The notes below the pieces were generated by a model that saw only the letters and a list, made by a program, of their open reading frames with translations, did not search any database and was not told the origin of the DNA. Made by a program: the position numbers and the translations under genes. This document shows, piece by piece, positions 36,245 through 43,974 of a DNA stretch of 64,000 bases. Origin of the DNA: Bacteroidota bacterium (lineage in GTDB: Bacteria; Bacteroidota; Bacteroidia; Chitinophagales; LD1); the NCBI GenBank assembly GCA_018267385.1, contig JAFDYN010000014.1, forward strand, positions 58,950-122,949, read 5' to 3'. Numbering within the stretch: position 1 is the stretch's first letter; the number at the start of each line of letters is the position of its first letter.

Positions 36245-37555
36245 ATGATAAAGAAGATAAAGACATACTCTGCTCTGCTGGCCATCTGTACGATAGCCGT
36301 CAATAGCGCCGTGGCGCAGGAAGACGTGCCGGTACCAGCCCCTAAACAAACTGAGCGCCTGTGCCTGAAGGGGGGCACTATACACGTAGGCAATGGCCAG
36401 GTAATAGAGAACGGCTACCTAGTATTTGAGAATGGGAAGGTGACCGCTGTGATGCCTGATGCCAATCTCAAAACGGACGAAACACTGGGCCGCATCATAG
36501 ATGTAAGCGGGAAGCAGGTCTATCCCGGATTGATAGCACCCAATACGGTACTCGGTCTCACAGAGATCGAGGCAGTACGTGCGACTAACGACATGTATGA
36601 GACCGGCTCTGTCAATCCGGATGTACGCGCTATCATCTCATACAATACCGACTCCCGCGTCACACCTACTGTGCGCTCCAACGGTATCCTATACGCGCAG
36701 ATCGTGCCACAGGGAGGACGCGTATCCGGCACCTCATCCGTAGTGCAGCTCGATGCCTGGAACTGGGAAGATGCGGCCGTCAAAGCCGATGAAGGCCTCT
36801 TCATCACCTGGCCAAATATGTACCGCATGAAAGGCTGGTGGGCGGAGCCGGATGGCTACGAAGCGAATAAGGACTACGACAAAAACATACAGGAGCTGAA
36901 AGATGTATTCAATGATGCCAAGTCATACGCCTACGCCGCTCATGATAAAACGAACCTGAGATTTGAGTCTATGAAGAAGCTCTTCACAGATAAGGCCAAT
37001 CTCTATGTGCGTGTAGACTATGTGAAGGAAATACTGCAAGCGATCGCATTTGGCGAGGAGATGGGAGTGAATGTGGTGATCATGGGTGGTGCTGACTCCT
37101 ATATGATAGCAGATGTGCTGGCTGCAAAGAAAATACCTGTCATCCTCGGCAAGGCACATGAGCTACCCACCTATAGTGACGAAGATATACAGCAGCCATA
37201 TAAGACTGCGGCCATTCTGCAAAAAGCGGGCGTGCTATATGCTATCAGTGAGAATGGCTTCTGGCAGCAGCGCAACCTGATGTTTGAAGCAGGTACGGCG
37301 GCATCCTATGGTATGACAAAAGAAGAAGCGCTGAAAGCTATCACGTCCAACCCCGCTAAGATCCTGAAGCTAGACGACAAGATCGGCACCATAGAGGCGG
37401 GCAAGGCTGCTAGCTTTATCGTATCTGATGGTGACCTGCTGGATATGCGCACATCAAACATTTCGCTCGCCTTTATAGATGGCCGTCAGGTGGACCTGGA
37501 TAATAAGCAGAAAGAGCTGTATAAGAAGTTTACGGCCAAATACTTTGGAAAGTAA
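36245..37555 (+). CDS. Exported amidohydrolase-like protein lacking the HxH metal motif
   Basis: 436 aa, signal peptide ending at AVAQ. The fold pattern is that of imidazolonepropionase-like amidohydrolases: CLKGGTIHVGNGQVIENGYL, IIDVSGKQVYPGLIAP, and at the end LDDKIGTIEAGKAASFIVSDGDLLD. After the PGLI strand, where HxH should stand, the sequence is APNTVLGLTE, so the first metal ligands are absent; GKAHELPTY (about 300) keeps one His. It resembles the inactive N-terminal half of the gene before it more than the active half. It may be a non-catalytic partner of that protein. The stop shares one base with the next start (TAATG). Confidence 0.82.
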   Translation: MIKKIKTYSALLAICTIAVNSAVAQEDVPVPAPKQTERLCLKGGTIHVGNGQVIENGYLVFENGKVTAVMPDANLKTDETLGRIIDVSGKQVYPGLIAPNTVLGLTEIEAVRATNDMYETGSVNPDVRAIISYNTDSRVTPTVRSNGILYAQIVPQGGRVSGTSSVVQLDAWNWEDAAVKADEGLFITWPNMYRMKGWWAEPDGYEANKDYDKNIQELKDVFNDAKSYAYAAHDKTNLRFESMKKLFTDKANLYVRVDYVKEILQAIAFGEEMGVNVVIMGGADSYMIADVLAAKKIPVILGKAHELPTYSDEDIQQPYKTAAILQKAGVLYAISENGFWQQRNLMFEAGTAASYGMTKEEALKAITSNPAKILKLDDKIGTIEAGKAASFIVSDGDLLDMRTSNISLAFIDGRQVDLDNKQKELYKKFTAKYFGK

Positions 37556-38115
37556 TGCCGCAAAGGACCGATGAAAAGATAGAAGCGATACGGCTAGAGA
37601 TAGAGGAAGCGACCAGAAGGCAATTCATGTTCTACAAAAACTATATAGAAGTAGAGCCTACCAAAGAGTTTATGTACAGGATGGGTCCTGACCTGCCGGA
37701 GGTTTTTACACTCAAAAGGTCTTACCTCTTTTACTATATAGTCGGTCCTTTAGTGGCAGCTATTGTCATTCTATCTTTGTTTGAGACGGATATCCTGATC
37801 GTTAGTATTATATTCTCTATATGGCTCATCGTAAAATGGGTATTAGATGTCAGAATTCCTAAAGAGATAACGCTCAAAAGAGAAGGGATTTGTCTGGATC
37901 GATCTTGCTACAGCTGGCAAAAAATCTTTAAAACATATATAGCATCCGAACCGCACGGCAAGTCCAGCAGGAACTTTTTATGGATTGTCCTGTTTGATGG
38001 TGAAAGAAAGAAATACAACATTAGCAACAGAAGGTATGATAAGCTAGGTCATCAGATAGAGCAATACAGGAGGCTATTTGTGCTACCAGATTCAGATGCT
38101 GGCAGCGGATATTAG
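37555..38115 (+). CDS. Membrane protein of unknown function
   Basis: 186 aa, not recognised. A charged N-terminal third (KIEAIRLEIEEATRRQFMFYKNYIEVEPTKE) precedes two membrane segments, YLFYYIVGPLVAAIVILSLF and ILIVSIIFSIWLIVKWVLDV, and then a soluble C-terminal part of ~85 residues (ITLKREGICLDRSCYSWQKI, then RKKYNISNRRYDKLGHQIEQY) that resembles PH-like bacterial membrane domains in layout. It starts on the last base of the amidohydrolase stop. It is more AT-rich than its neighbours and lies between the amidohydrolase gene and a relic of an amidohydrolase 3' end, which suggests insertion. Confidence 0.65.
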   Translation: MPQRTDEKIEAIRLEIEEATRRQFMFYKNYIEVEPTKEFMYRMGPDLPEVFTLKRSYLFYYIVGPLVAAIVILSLFETDILIVSIIFSIWLIVKWVLDVRIPKEITLKREGICLDRSCYSWQKIFKTYIASEPHGKSSRNFLWIVLFDGERKKYNISNRRYDKLGHQIEQYRRLFVLPDSDAGSGY

Positions 38116-38257
38116 ATTAGAAACTATCATTTTCAAGTCGCCAATCATATCCGCATCTCTCTTATCTACTTTGCTTTTTCCGCCTTGTATCAGCAGCACA
38201 TTACTCTCATCATACCTGGCCTCCAGCGTGTACATCACAAGTTATAGAGACTCAAAG

Positions 38258-38349
38258 CTCATTTCACCAAGGCTCGACGCCAGATAGACCTGGACAATAA
38301 ACAGAAAGGACTCTACAAGAAGTTTACAGTGAAGTACTTTGGCAAGTAA
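38258..38349 (+). pseudogene. 3'-end relic of an amidohydrolase paralogue
   Basis: The 69 bases at 38281-38349 code for QIDLDNKQKGLYKKFTVKYF plus GK and a stop, almost the same as the C-terminus of the amidohydrolase gene ending at 37555 (bases 37487-37555). I count 56 of 69 identical bases, with most differences synonymous and 3 of 22 residues changed. The similarity fades upstream within ~25 bases, and no open frame or start leads into it. The pattern of silent changes implies the copy was once a functional paralogue that has since lost everything but its end. Confidence 0.8.
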
Positions 38350-38393
38350 AATCACGCCTTGCCACACACGGGCCTTTTATCTACTTTCATCCT

Positions 38394-39473
38394 ATGGACA
38401 AGCTCGCTGGATTTCTCGCACCTATCTTGATTTACGCATTTATTTTTGTGCTGAATGCGGCTGTACCCGGCCGCTGGGTCACAGGCTATGCCACACGCAC
38501 CGGCACGGATGAGAAGCTCCGCTACCGGCTCAACGGCATACAGGTCCTCTTTATCACAGTGGCCTGCTGGGCGGCTGCCTGCTATATGGGCTGGCTACCC
38601 TGGGACTGGCTCTACACCTATAGGTGGGAGGGGCTGGCAGGAGCCGTATCATTCGGGTTGGTATTTGCCGCAGCTATCGTAGTGCCGTATCCGGCAGTGA
38701 AAAGCAATTTCCTTGCAGACTTCTATCTGGGCCGGCTGGAAAATCCGCAGCTGTGGGGCGGCCGGATCGATGCCAAGATGTGGCTCTACCTGATCGGCGC
38801 CATCATGCTCGAGCTGAATGTATTGAGCTTTGCTGCTCATCACTATCTGCTCTATGGTGCAGAGGCTTCGACAGGCATATGTCTGTGTGCAGGGTTGCTC
38901 ACCTATTTTGTCGTAGACTATCTCACTTTTGAGGAGGTACACCTGTATACTTATGATCTCTTTGCAGAGCGGGTAGGTTTCAAGCTAGGCTGGGGCTGCA
39001 TCGCCTTTTATCCATATTTTTACGCTATCCCACTATGGGCTACGGTATCGCTGTCGCCGGCACATTTGTCGGTAGCCTCGCTGGTCGTCGCTGCACTCGT
39101 ATTCTTCTCCGGCTGGAGCATATCCCGTGGTGCCAACCTGCAGAAATATCATTTCAAAAGAGATCCCCGCAAAGTGTTTCTCGGCATCAGCCCTGAGTCG
39201 ATCACAGACGGCAGGCGCACCCTGCTCGTCAATGGCTTCTGGGGCCTGAGCCGCCACATCAACTACCTCGGTGAGATACTCATGGCTACAGGCATCGTGC
39301 TGGCCGCAGGGCATCCGCTTTGCATCTGGCCCTGGTTGTATCCTTTGTATTATATAGTGCTTTTATCTCCCCGCCAGATAGACGACGACAAGCGCTGCGC
39401 AGCCAAGTACGGCCCCCTCTGGGAGCAGTATCTCAGCCGGGTCAGGTATCGCATCATACCATATATGTATTGA
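38394..39473 (+). CDS. ERG4/ERG24-family sterol reductase homologue
   Basis: 359 aa, hydrophobic, about 8-10 membrane segments. The C-terminus carries the two signatures of sterol C14/C7/C24 reductases: LLVNGFWGLSRHINYLGE (about 281-298) and DDDKRCAAKYGPLWEQYLSR leading to VRYRIIPYMY at the very end. These regions bind NADPH and sterol in the family. Such enzymes saturate C14=C15 or related double bonds of sterols in eukaryotes; a few bacteria (Methylococcus, Legionella, Coxiella) have homologues. No other clear sterol gene is in the window, so the substrate may be a different isoprenoid or a host sterol. A weak promoter (TTG at 38359, TACTTTCA at 38382, spacing 20) lies upstream. Confidence 0.85.
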   Translation: MDKLAGFLAPILIYAFIFVLNAAVPGRWVTGYATRTGTDEKLRYRLNGIQVLFITVACWAAACYMGWLPWDWLYTYRWEGLAGAVSFGLVFAAAIVVPYPAVKSNFLADFYLGRLENPQLWGGRIDAKMWLYLIGAIMLELNVLSFAAHHYLLYGAEASTGICLCAGLLTYFVVDYLTFEEVHLYTYDLFAERVGFKLGWGCIAFYPYFYAIPLWATVSLSPAHLSVASLVVAALVFFSGWSISRGANLQKYHFKRDPRKVFLGISPESITDGRRTLLVNGFWGLSRHINYLGEILMATGIVLAAGHPLCIWPWLYPLYYIVLLSPRQIDDDKRCAAKYGPLWEQYLSRVRYRIIPYMY

Positions 39474-39507
39474 GTTCCTGCCTTTTGCTATTTCACTCTA
39501 CTGAGTA

Positions 39508-39541
39508 GGCAGATGTATCGACTATAGCCGATACATCTGCC
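39508..39541. repeat. 13-bp perfect inverted repeat between convergent genes
   Basis: GGCAGATGTATCG and CGATACATCTGCC flank an 8-base loop. The right arm is the end of the SDR coding sequence and the loop holds its stop codon. No T-run follows on either strand, so it is a weak candidate for a two-way terminator. Confidence 0.5.
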
Positions 39542-40319
39542 GAGTATTATCTCCCATAATAGTGACGGCAGATCGGCACGGCATCAGCCGCTGCATGAGG
39601 AAGCTCGCTAGCTTATTGCCTGTGCCGGTGATAAAAGAAGGCGTAGTGCCTAGCCTGCGGAGACATTCGCTCACCACCTCGTCGGGACTTTGCACAGCAG
39701 GCGCAAAGATGCTGGTCTTTTGAGGTTTTGTATTGATATAGTTGGGGGTCGAGGTAGCTCCGGCACAGCAGGCTATCACATCTACCCCGCGGTCGCGCCA
39801 CTCGTACCATAGACTCTCGGCCAGTACACGGTCAAAGGCCTTGCTCGCTGCATAGGCAGCAAGGAACCCGCTGCCCTGGAATCCCGCCAGCGAGGCCATC
39901 AGTATTACAGCGCCCCGGCCGCGCTGTAGCATCGGCTCTCCGAGCAGCTGGATGAGCAGCATCGGCGTGATCATATTGGCGTGGGCCAGTTGTGTATGCT
40001 GTGCAATTGTATTTTTCTCAAAAGGGCCGATATAGGATAGTGCTGCATTATAGACCAATACATCTATCTCCCTGCCGCTGGTAGCAGCTACCAGCTGCTG
40101 TGCAGCCTGCGGATCAGCGAGGTCGCATGTGACGCAATCCACTGCTATGCGATATTGTTCACGGAGTGCGGCAGCCAGCTTCTCCAGAGGCTCCGGCCGC
40201 CGGGCTACAAGTATCAGATCGATGCCTGCAGCGGCGAGCTGTGTGGCAAAGGCTGCCCCTATGCCTTCCGAGGCTCCTGCTATAAGTGCAAGCGTACCAT
40301 ATTTTTCTTTCCATGTCAT
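39522..40319 (-). CDS. Short-chain dehydrogenase/reductase
   Basis: 265 aa. Classical SDR: cofactor loop GASEGIG (15-21), Arg40-Arg41 after the second strand suggesting NADP preference, NAALSYIG near 91, and catalytic Ser143, Tyr156 and Lys160 (YAASK). The pattern RRPEPLEKLAAAL and the length resemble the 17-beta-hydroxysteroid/3-ketoacyl reductase branch, but the substrate cannot be fixed. It is convergent with the sterol reductase homologue, so a shared pathway is only a thought. A TACATTCG box ends 5 bases before its ATG. Confidence 0.88.
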   Translation of the reverse strand: MTWKEKYGTLALIAGASEGIGAAFATQLAAAGIDLILVARRPEPLEKLAAALREQYRIAVDCVTCDLADPQAAQQLVAATSGREIDVLVYNAALSYIGPFEKNTIAQHTQLAHANMITPMLLIQLLGEPMLQRGRGAVILMASLAGFQGSGFLAAYAASKAFDRVLAESLWYEWRDRGVDVIACCAGATSTPNYINTKPQKTSIFAPAVQSPDEVVSECLRRLGTTPSFITGTGNKLASFLMQRLMPCRSAVTIMGDNTRQMYRL

Positions 40320-40409
40320 ATTCGAATGTACAGATTACCCTATGGAAACTATTTATTCATTTCCTTAATGTAGAAGCCAGTAAGGATACGCTTCATAATA
40401 TTTGCCTCG

Positions 40410-41390
40410 CTACTCTTCTCTTCCCCATCCATTCGGATTTGGATTGACTACTTTATCCGCCTCCCATTTATACTGATAGCGCGGGAATGGCACTTTGAAG
40501 ATATTCATCATCTTAAACACTGCCAGCTCGGCCTTACTGCCTTTGCTTAGTTTTGGCAGGTCAGCATCCAGAGAGAAATTGAGCGCGCGCAGACGTGGCA
40601 GATCTGTGCGATCGTGCTTGTTGCCGTCTTTGTCGATCCATTTATTCTCAAAGCCGCCATACAGATTCTCCGCACTGTATCCTATAGAATAGCAAAGCCA
40701 CTCGGGATACATGCCGGGATAAAACTTAGAAGGATTGACAGAGGCCCAAAGGGTGATGTGATTATAATCTTTAAGCCTGCGGCCTATACTATCAGTACCA
40801 AACAGCTCTCTGGACCTTTCGCCCAGCTCACCATTAGGATAGTCGCCTCCCTCATAGGAAGACTTTAGCATGATGCGCTGCTCCTCCCACATCCAGTATT
40901 GTGAGGCTGCTATGAATGCTCCGAGGAAGTTTGCCTCAAGATCACTGTAGGAGGCCCCCCACTTAGATGAGTAACCATCCATGATCTCTATCGAGCTTTG
41001 TATAGAGATACCCAGCATAGCGGCTATCACAGCAGACTGCTTATTGCTCAGCCCACACCAGCGTAGCAGCTCATAGCCCCACACGGTCTGGAAGTATCCA
41101 CCATAGATATGCCCGGCCTTATCTATCTGGTTCCACTCCTTGCGATCATCAAACCAGTGAAACTTGTTCAGCCTTGTCTTCTTGTACCAGAAAAAATACA
41201 AGCCCGTGACAGATATGGCATAGAGACCGATGATAGTATAGCCGAGTGCCTTGATACGACCCCGATCAGGTACGGGTGATCTATCCCAGATGGTCAGCGG
41301 ACCGCCATCTACCTGTGCAGGTGCATGCGCCGGCTTGCGTATATAGTCGCGCCAGAAGATGTATAATATCAGGACCAGAAGTAGGACCAC
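40410..41390 (-). CDS. DUF2279 family membrane protein
   Basis: 326 aa from a GTG at 41390; the frame is closed by a stop 7 codons upstream and has no ATG near it. An N-terminal helix (VLLLVLILYIFW) and a second one (LGYTIIGLYAISVTGLYFFWY) precede the DUF2279 core: WNQIDKAGHIYGGYFQTVWG, then VIAAMLGISIQSSIEIMDGY and SDLEANFLGAF. The conserved acidic and His residues in that core (DKAGH, EIMDG, DLEAN) may form a polar site in the membrane. Function unknown. It is followed downstream by nothing on the same strand and lies 48 bases behind the MFS gene. Confidence 0.75.
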   Translation of the reverse strand: MVLLLVLILYIFWRDYIRKPAHAPAQVDGGPLTIWDRSPVPDRGRIKALGYTIIGLYAISVTGLYFFWYKKTRLNKFHWFDDRKEWNQIDKAGHIYGGYFQTVWGYELLRWCGLSNKQSAVIAAMLGISIQSSIEIMDGYSSKWGASYSDLEANFLGAFIAASQYWMWEEQRIMLKSSYEGGDYPNGELGERSRELFGTDSIGRRLKDYNHITLWASVNPSKFYPGMYPEWLCYSIGYSAENLYGGFENKWIDKDGNKHDRTDLPRLRALNFSLDADLPKLSKGSKAELAVFKMMNIFKVPFPRYQYKWEADKVVNPNPNGWGREE

Positions 41391-41438
41391 CCGGTTTGAT
41401 TTGTGCTGTCAGGAGATAGCGCAAAATACGCATTCTCT

Positions 41439-42683
41439 CTATATCTCCTCCAGATAGTTGAGGTCTTTGGTAAAGGTTTCCTCCATATAGTAGAGGGACA
41501 CGAGGGGTATAAGTATGATAAATACTGCCAGTATTTCTGCGCTCACCAGTTTATTGAAATAGCCGTACAGCCAGGCATATATCAGTGATATGGGTGTGAG
41601 CGAGGCGCGGATCAGATTAGGCACAGTAGTAGCGACCGTAGCCCTGATATTGGTACCAAATTGTTCTGCTGAGTTGGTGATCACTACTGCCCAGAAACCA
41701 GTGCCTACACCAGTCACCACCATGGCGATATAGAAATATGCAGCACTGCATCCGTGCGCCGCAAAGTACATGACAAAACCAATTGCTGTAAGTATCAGAA
41801 ACCAGAGAACGGCTTTGCGCCGGCTGCGCATATACTGGCTCATCCAGCTGCACAGCAGATTGCCTGCAGTGATGCCTGCATATGTGTACATAATAGCGTA
41901 GCCCGGATCTATGGTGCCCTGTATATCCAGCAGGTCCCGCCCGGCAAAGGTCGGCGAGAAAGTGATCAGGATACCCACTGCAAACCAGGTAGGTATACCG
42001 ATGAGGATACACCTCAGGTATTTCATAAAGGTATCGCGGCGGGTGAAGAGCTTGAGGAAGTTGCCGCGGTCTACCTTGTGCTCCAGCATATCTTTGAAAA
42101 GGCCCGACTCATATACACCTATACGCATCAGCAGCAGTGCCAGGCCCAGGGCACCTCCCAGAATGTAGCAGTACCACCAGTCATCCAGCACATGGCTGAT
42201 CACCCCCGCGAAAACAGCACCCGACACACCTACCACACCCACTATCATAGTGCCATAGCCGCGGTGCTCGGTAGACAGCGACTCTGATACGAGTGTGATG
42301 CCTGCACCCAGCTCACCTGCCAGGCCAAATCCCGCTATGAAGCGCAGTACCTCGTATTGTGTCAGGTCTGTGATAAAGCCATTGGCTATGTTAGCCAGTG
42401 AGTAGAGTATGATAGAGCCAAAGAGTACAGATAGCCTGCCACGCTTGTCTCCCAGCATTCCCCAGAAGACGCCACCCACCAGCATACCTATCATCTGGAT
42501 ATTGATGAGCAGGAGGCCATACTTGTCAGCCTCGGCCTTGGTATAACCCAGGGAGGTGAGGCTCTTGATGCGCACTATGCTGAATAGCAAAAGATCATAA
42601 ATATCTACAAAGTAGCCTAGCGCAGCTACTATCACCACAGGGGTGAAGATAGCAGCCAGTCTGACGCGGGAGGTCTCAGCCAT
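41439..42683 (-). CDS. MFS transporter
   Basis: 414 aa with 12 membrane segments. The loop 2-3 motif A is visible as GMLGDKRGRLSVLFGS, and a second, weaker form (SQYMRSRRKAVLW) lies between helices 8 and 9. GFGLAGELGAGITLVSE in helix 4 resembles the metabolite:H+ symporter/sugar-porter branch (ShiA/NanT/ProP-like). The substrate is unknown. The C-terminus is cytoplasmic with YMEETFTKDLNYLEE. It lies 69 bases downstream of the heme A synthase gene on the same strand, with no terminator seen between. Confidence 0.88.
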   Translation of the reverse strand: MAETSRVRLAAIFTPVVIVAALGYFVDIYDLLLFSIVRIKSLTSLGYTKAEADKYGLLLINIQMIGMLVGGVFWGMLGDKRGRLSVLFGSIILYSLANIANGFITDLTQYEVLRFIAGFGLAGELGAGITLVSESLSTEHRGYGTMIVGVVGVSGAVFAGVISHVLDDWWYCYILGGALGLALLLMRIGVYESGLFKDMLEHKVDRGNFLKLFTRRDTFMKYLRCILIGIPTWFAVGILITFSPTFAGRDLLDIQGTIDPGYAIMYTYAGITAGNLLCSWMSQYMRSRRKAVLWFLILTAIGFVMYFAAHGCSAAYFYIAMVVTGVGTGFWAVVITNSAEQFGTNIRATVATTVPNLIRASLTPISLIYAWLYGYFNKLVSAEILAVFIILIPLVSLYYMEETFTKDLNYLEEI

Positions 42684-42752
42684 AGTGATAAGTTAGATTG
42701 ACAATGCAGACCCAAGATGAAAAGATTCTGTGATAAAGAGAAGTAAACGGCC

Positions 42753-43811
42753 TCAGGCTTTTGATGCCCGGAGATGGTAGTAGATGAAAGTGGTATTGGC
42801 CAGTAGCAACATAGCGCCGGCCTGATGCAGCACTCCCCAGAAGACAGGCACATGGCCCACACAATGCAACACGGTGATAATGCCTATAGAGGCTTGTAGT
42901 AACACGACAAGAGGAAAGAACCACACACCGGTGCTGAAGACGCGCTCCGCTGACAGCCCTCTGAGCTGAAAGAAAAACCAGATAACGACTATGACCAATA
43001 CATATGCCGTGCAGCGGTGCACAAACTGGATAAAGGTCTGCTCCCAGTGCGCGCCGGCATCATAGTAGAGGATGCCATCCCATCTCACAGGCAGAGATGT
43101 CAATGCTGAGGGTATCCATTGGCCATTCATATCCGGCCAGGTAGGGTAGGCCAGGCCGGCCTTGCTACCTGATACTATGCCTCCCAGAAATAGCTGAATA
43201 AATAAAAGGATCATCACGGCCAGAGCTATCCGCTTCTGCCTGGGTGCGTAGACGCCGTATTGCTTTCTGTCGCGCAGCACATAGAGTGTGAGCCATACGA
43301 GGTTGGCTAGTATCACGAGGGCAGTGGTCAGGTGCATAGACAGTTTGACCGGAGAGACATAAGGCTTGTCTATCAGTCCACTGGCTACCATGATCCAGCC
43401 CAGCGTAGCGATCAGTATACCCCATACCAGTACAAATGCCAGACGAAGGGCCAGGTCTTTATTCATCCAGCCTTTGATGATAAAAAAGATAAGGCCGGCA
43501 AAGAAGATGACACCCATCAGCCTGGCATTGTTTCTATGAAAAAACTCCCAGAAGTAAATGAACTTAAACTCGCTCAGGGTCATGTCCTGATTGATCTGCT
43601 GGTACTGCGGCGTCTGCTGGTACTTCGCAAACTCTGCTGTCCAACTCGACTCTGTGAGCGGAGGTATGGCCCCTACTACTATATCCCACTTAGTGATAGA
43701 AAGACCAGAACCTGTGAGGCGGGTCACGCCACCTATGATCACCTGCGCAAATACCATGACACAACCGGCTATAAGCCAAAGACCGATCCATTTGCGTGCA
43801 GAGGAGGACAT
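42753..43811 (-). CDS. ctaA: Heme A synthase (COX15/CtaA)
   Basis: 352 aa with 8 membrane helices. It oxidises the C8 methyl of heme O to give heme A for aa3-type cytochrome oxidases. The four conserved His positions appear in the family context: EFFHRNNARLMG (His92), LSMHLTTALV, FVHRCTAYVLV and VLHQAGAMLLL. The first helix with VIIGGVTRLTGSGLSI is diagnostic. The longer two-domain form seen here is the COX15 type. A TATGTTTG box (43833-43840, minus) ends 21 bases before the ATG, without a TTG at -33. ctaB and oxidase genes are not in the window. Confidence 0.93.
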   Translation of the reverse strand: MSSSARKWIGLWLIAGCVMVFAQVIIGGVTRLTGSGLSITKWDIVVGAIPPLTESSWTAEFAKYQQTPQYQQINQDMTLSEFKFIYFWEFFHRNNARLMGVIFFAGLIFFIIKGWMNKDLALRLAFVLVWGILIATLGWIMVASGLIDKPYVSPVKLSMHLTTALVILANLVWLTLYVLRDRKQYGVYAPRQKRIALAVMILLFIQLFLGGIVSGSKAGLAYPTWPDMNGQWIPSALTSLPVRWDGILYYDAGAHWEQTFIQFVHRCTAYVLVIVVIWFFFQLRGLSAERVFSTGVWFFPLVVLLQASIGIITVLHCVGHVPVFWGVLHQAGAMLLLANTTFIYYHLRASKA

Positions 43812-43920
43812 ATAAATTCAGATTTGACAGGGCAAACATAGTGTAGCCTTGTGACAGATAAAAACCCGATATCAAGATTGTGAGCGAGGCGCGATATTCT
43901 GATGCTGAGGCGCCCGGCTA

Positions 43921-43957
43921 AAAGAAAAAATGGCCACTCTTTGCGGAGTGGCCATTT
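43921..43957 (-). terminator. Rho-independent terminator of the OmpA/TSP3 gene
   Basis: On the minus strand a 12-bp stem (AAATGGCCACTC / GAGTGGCCATTT) with a 6-base loop is followed by TTTTTTCTTT. It lies about 18 bases after the stop at 43975. Confidence 0.85.
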
Positions 43958-43974
43958 GTTATTAGCTTGATAGC

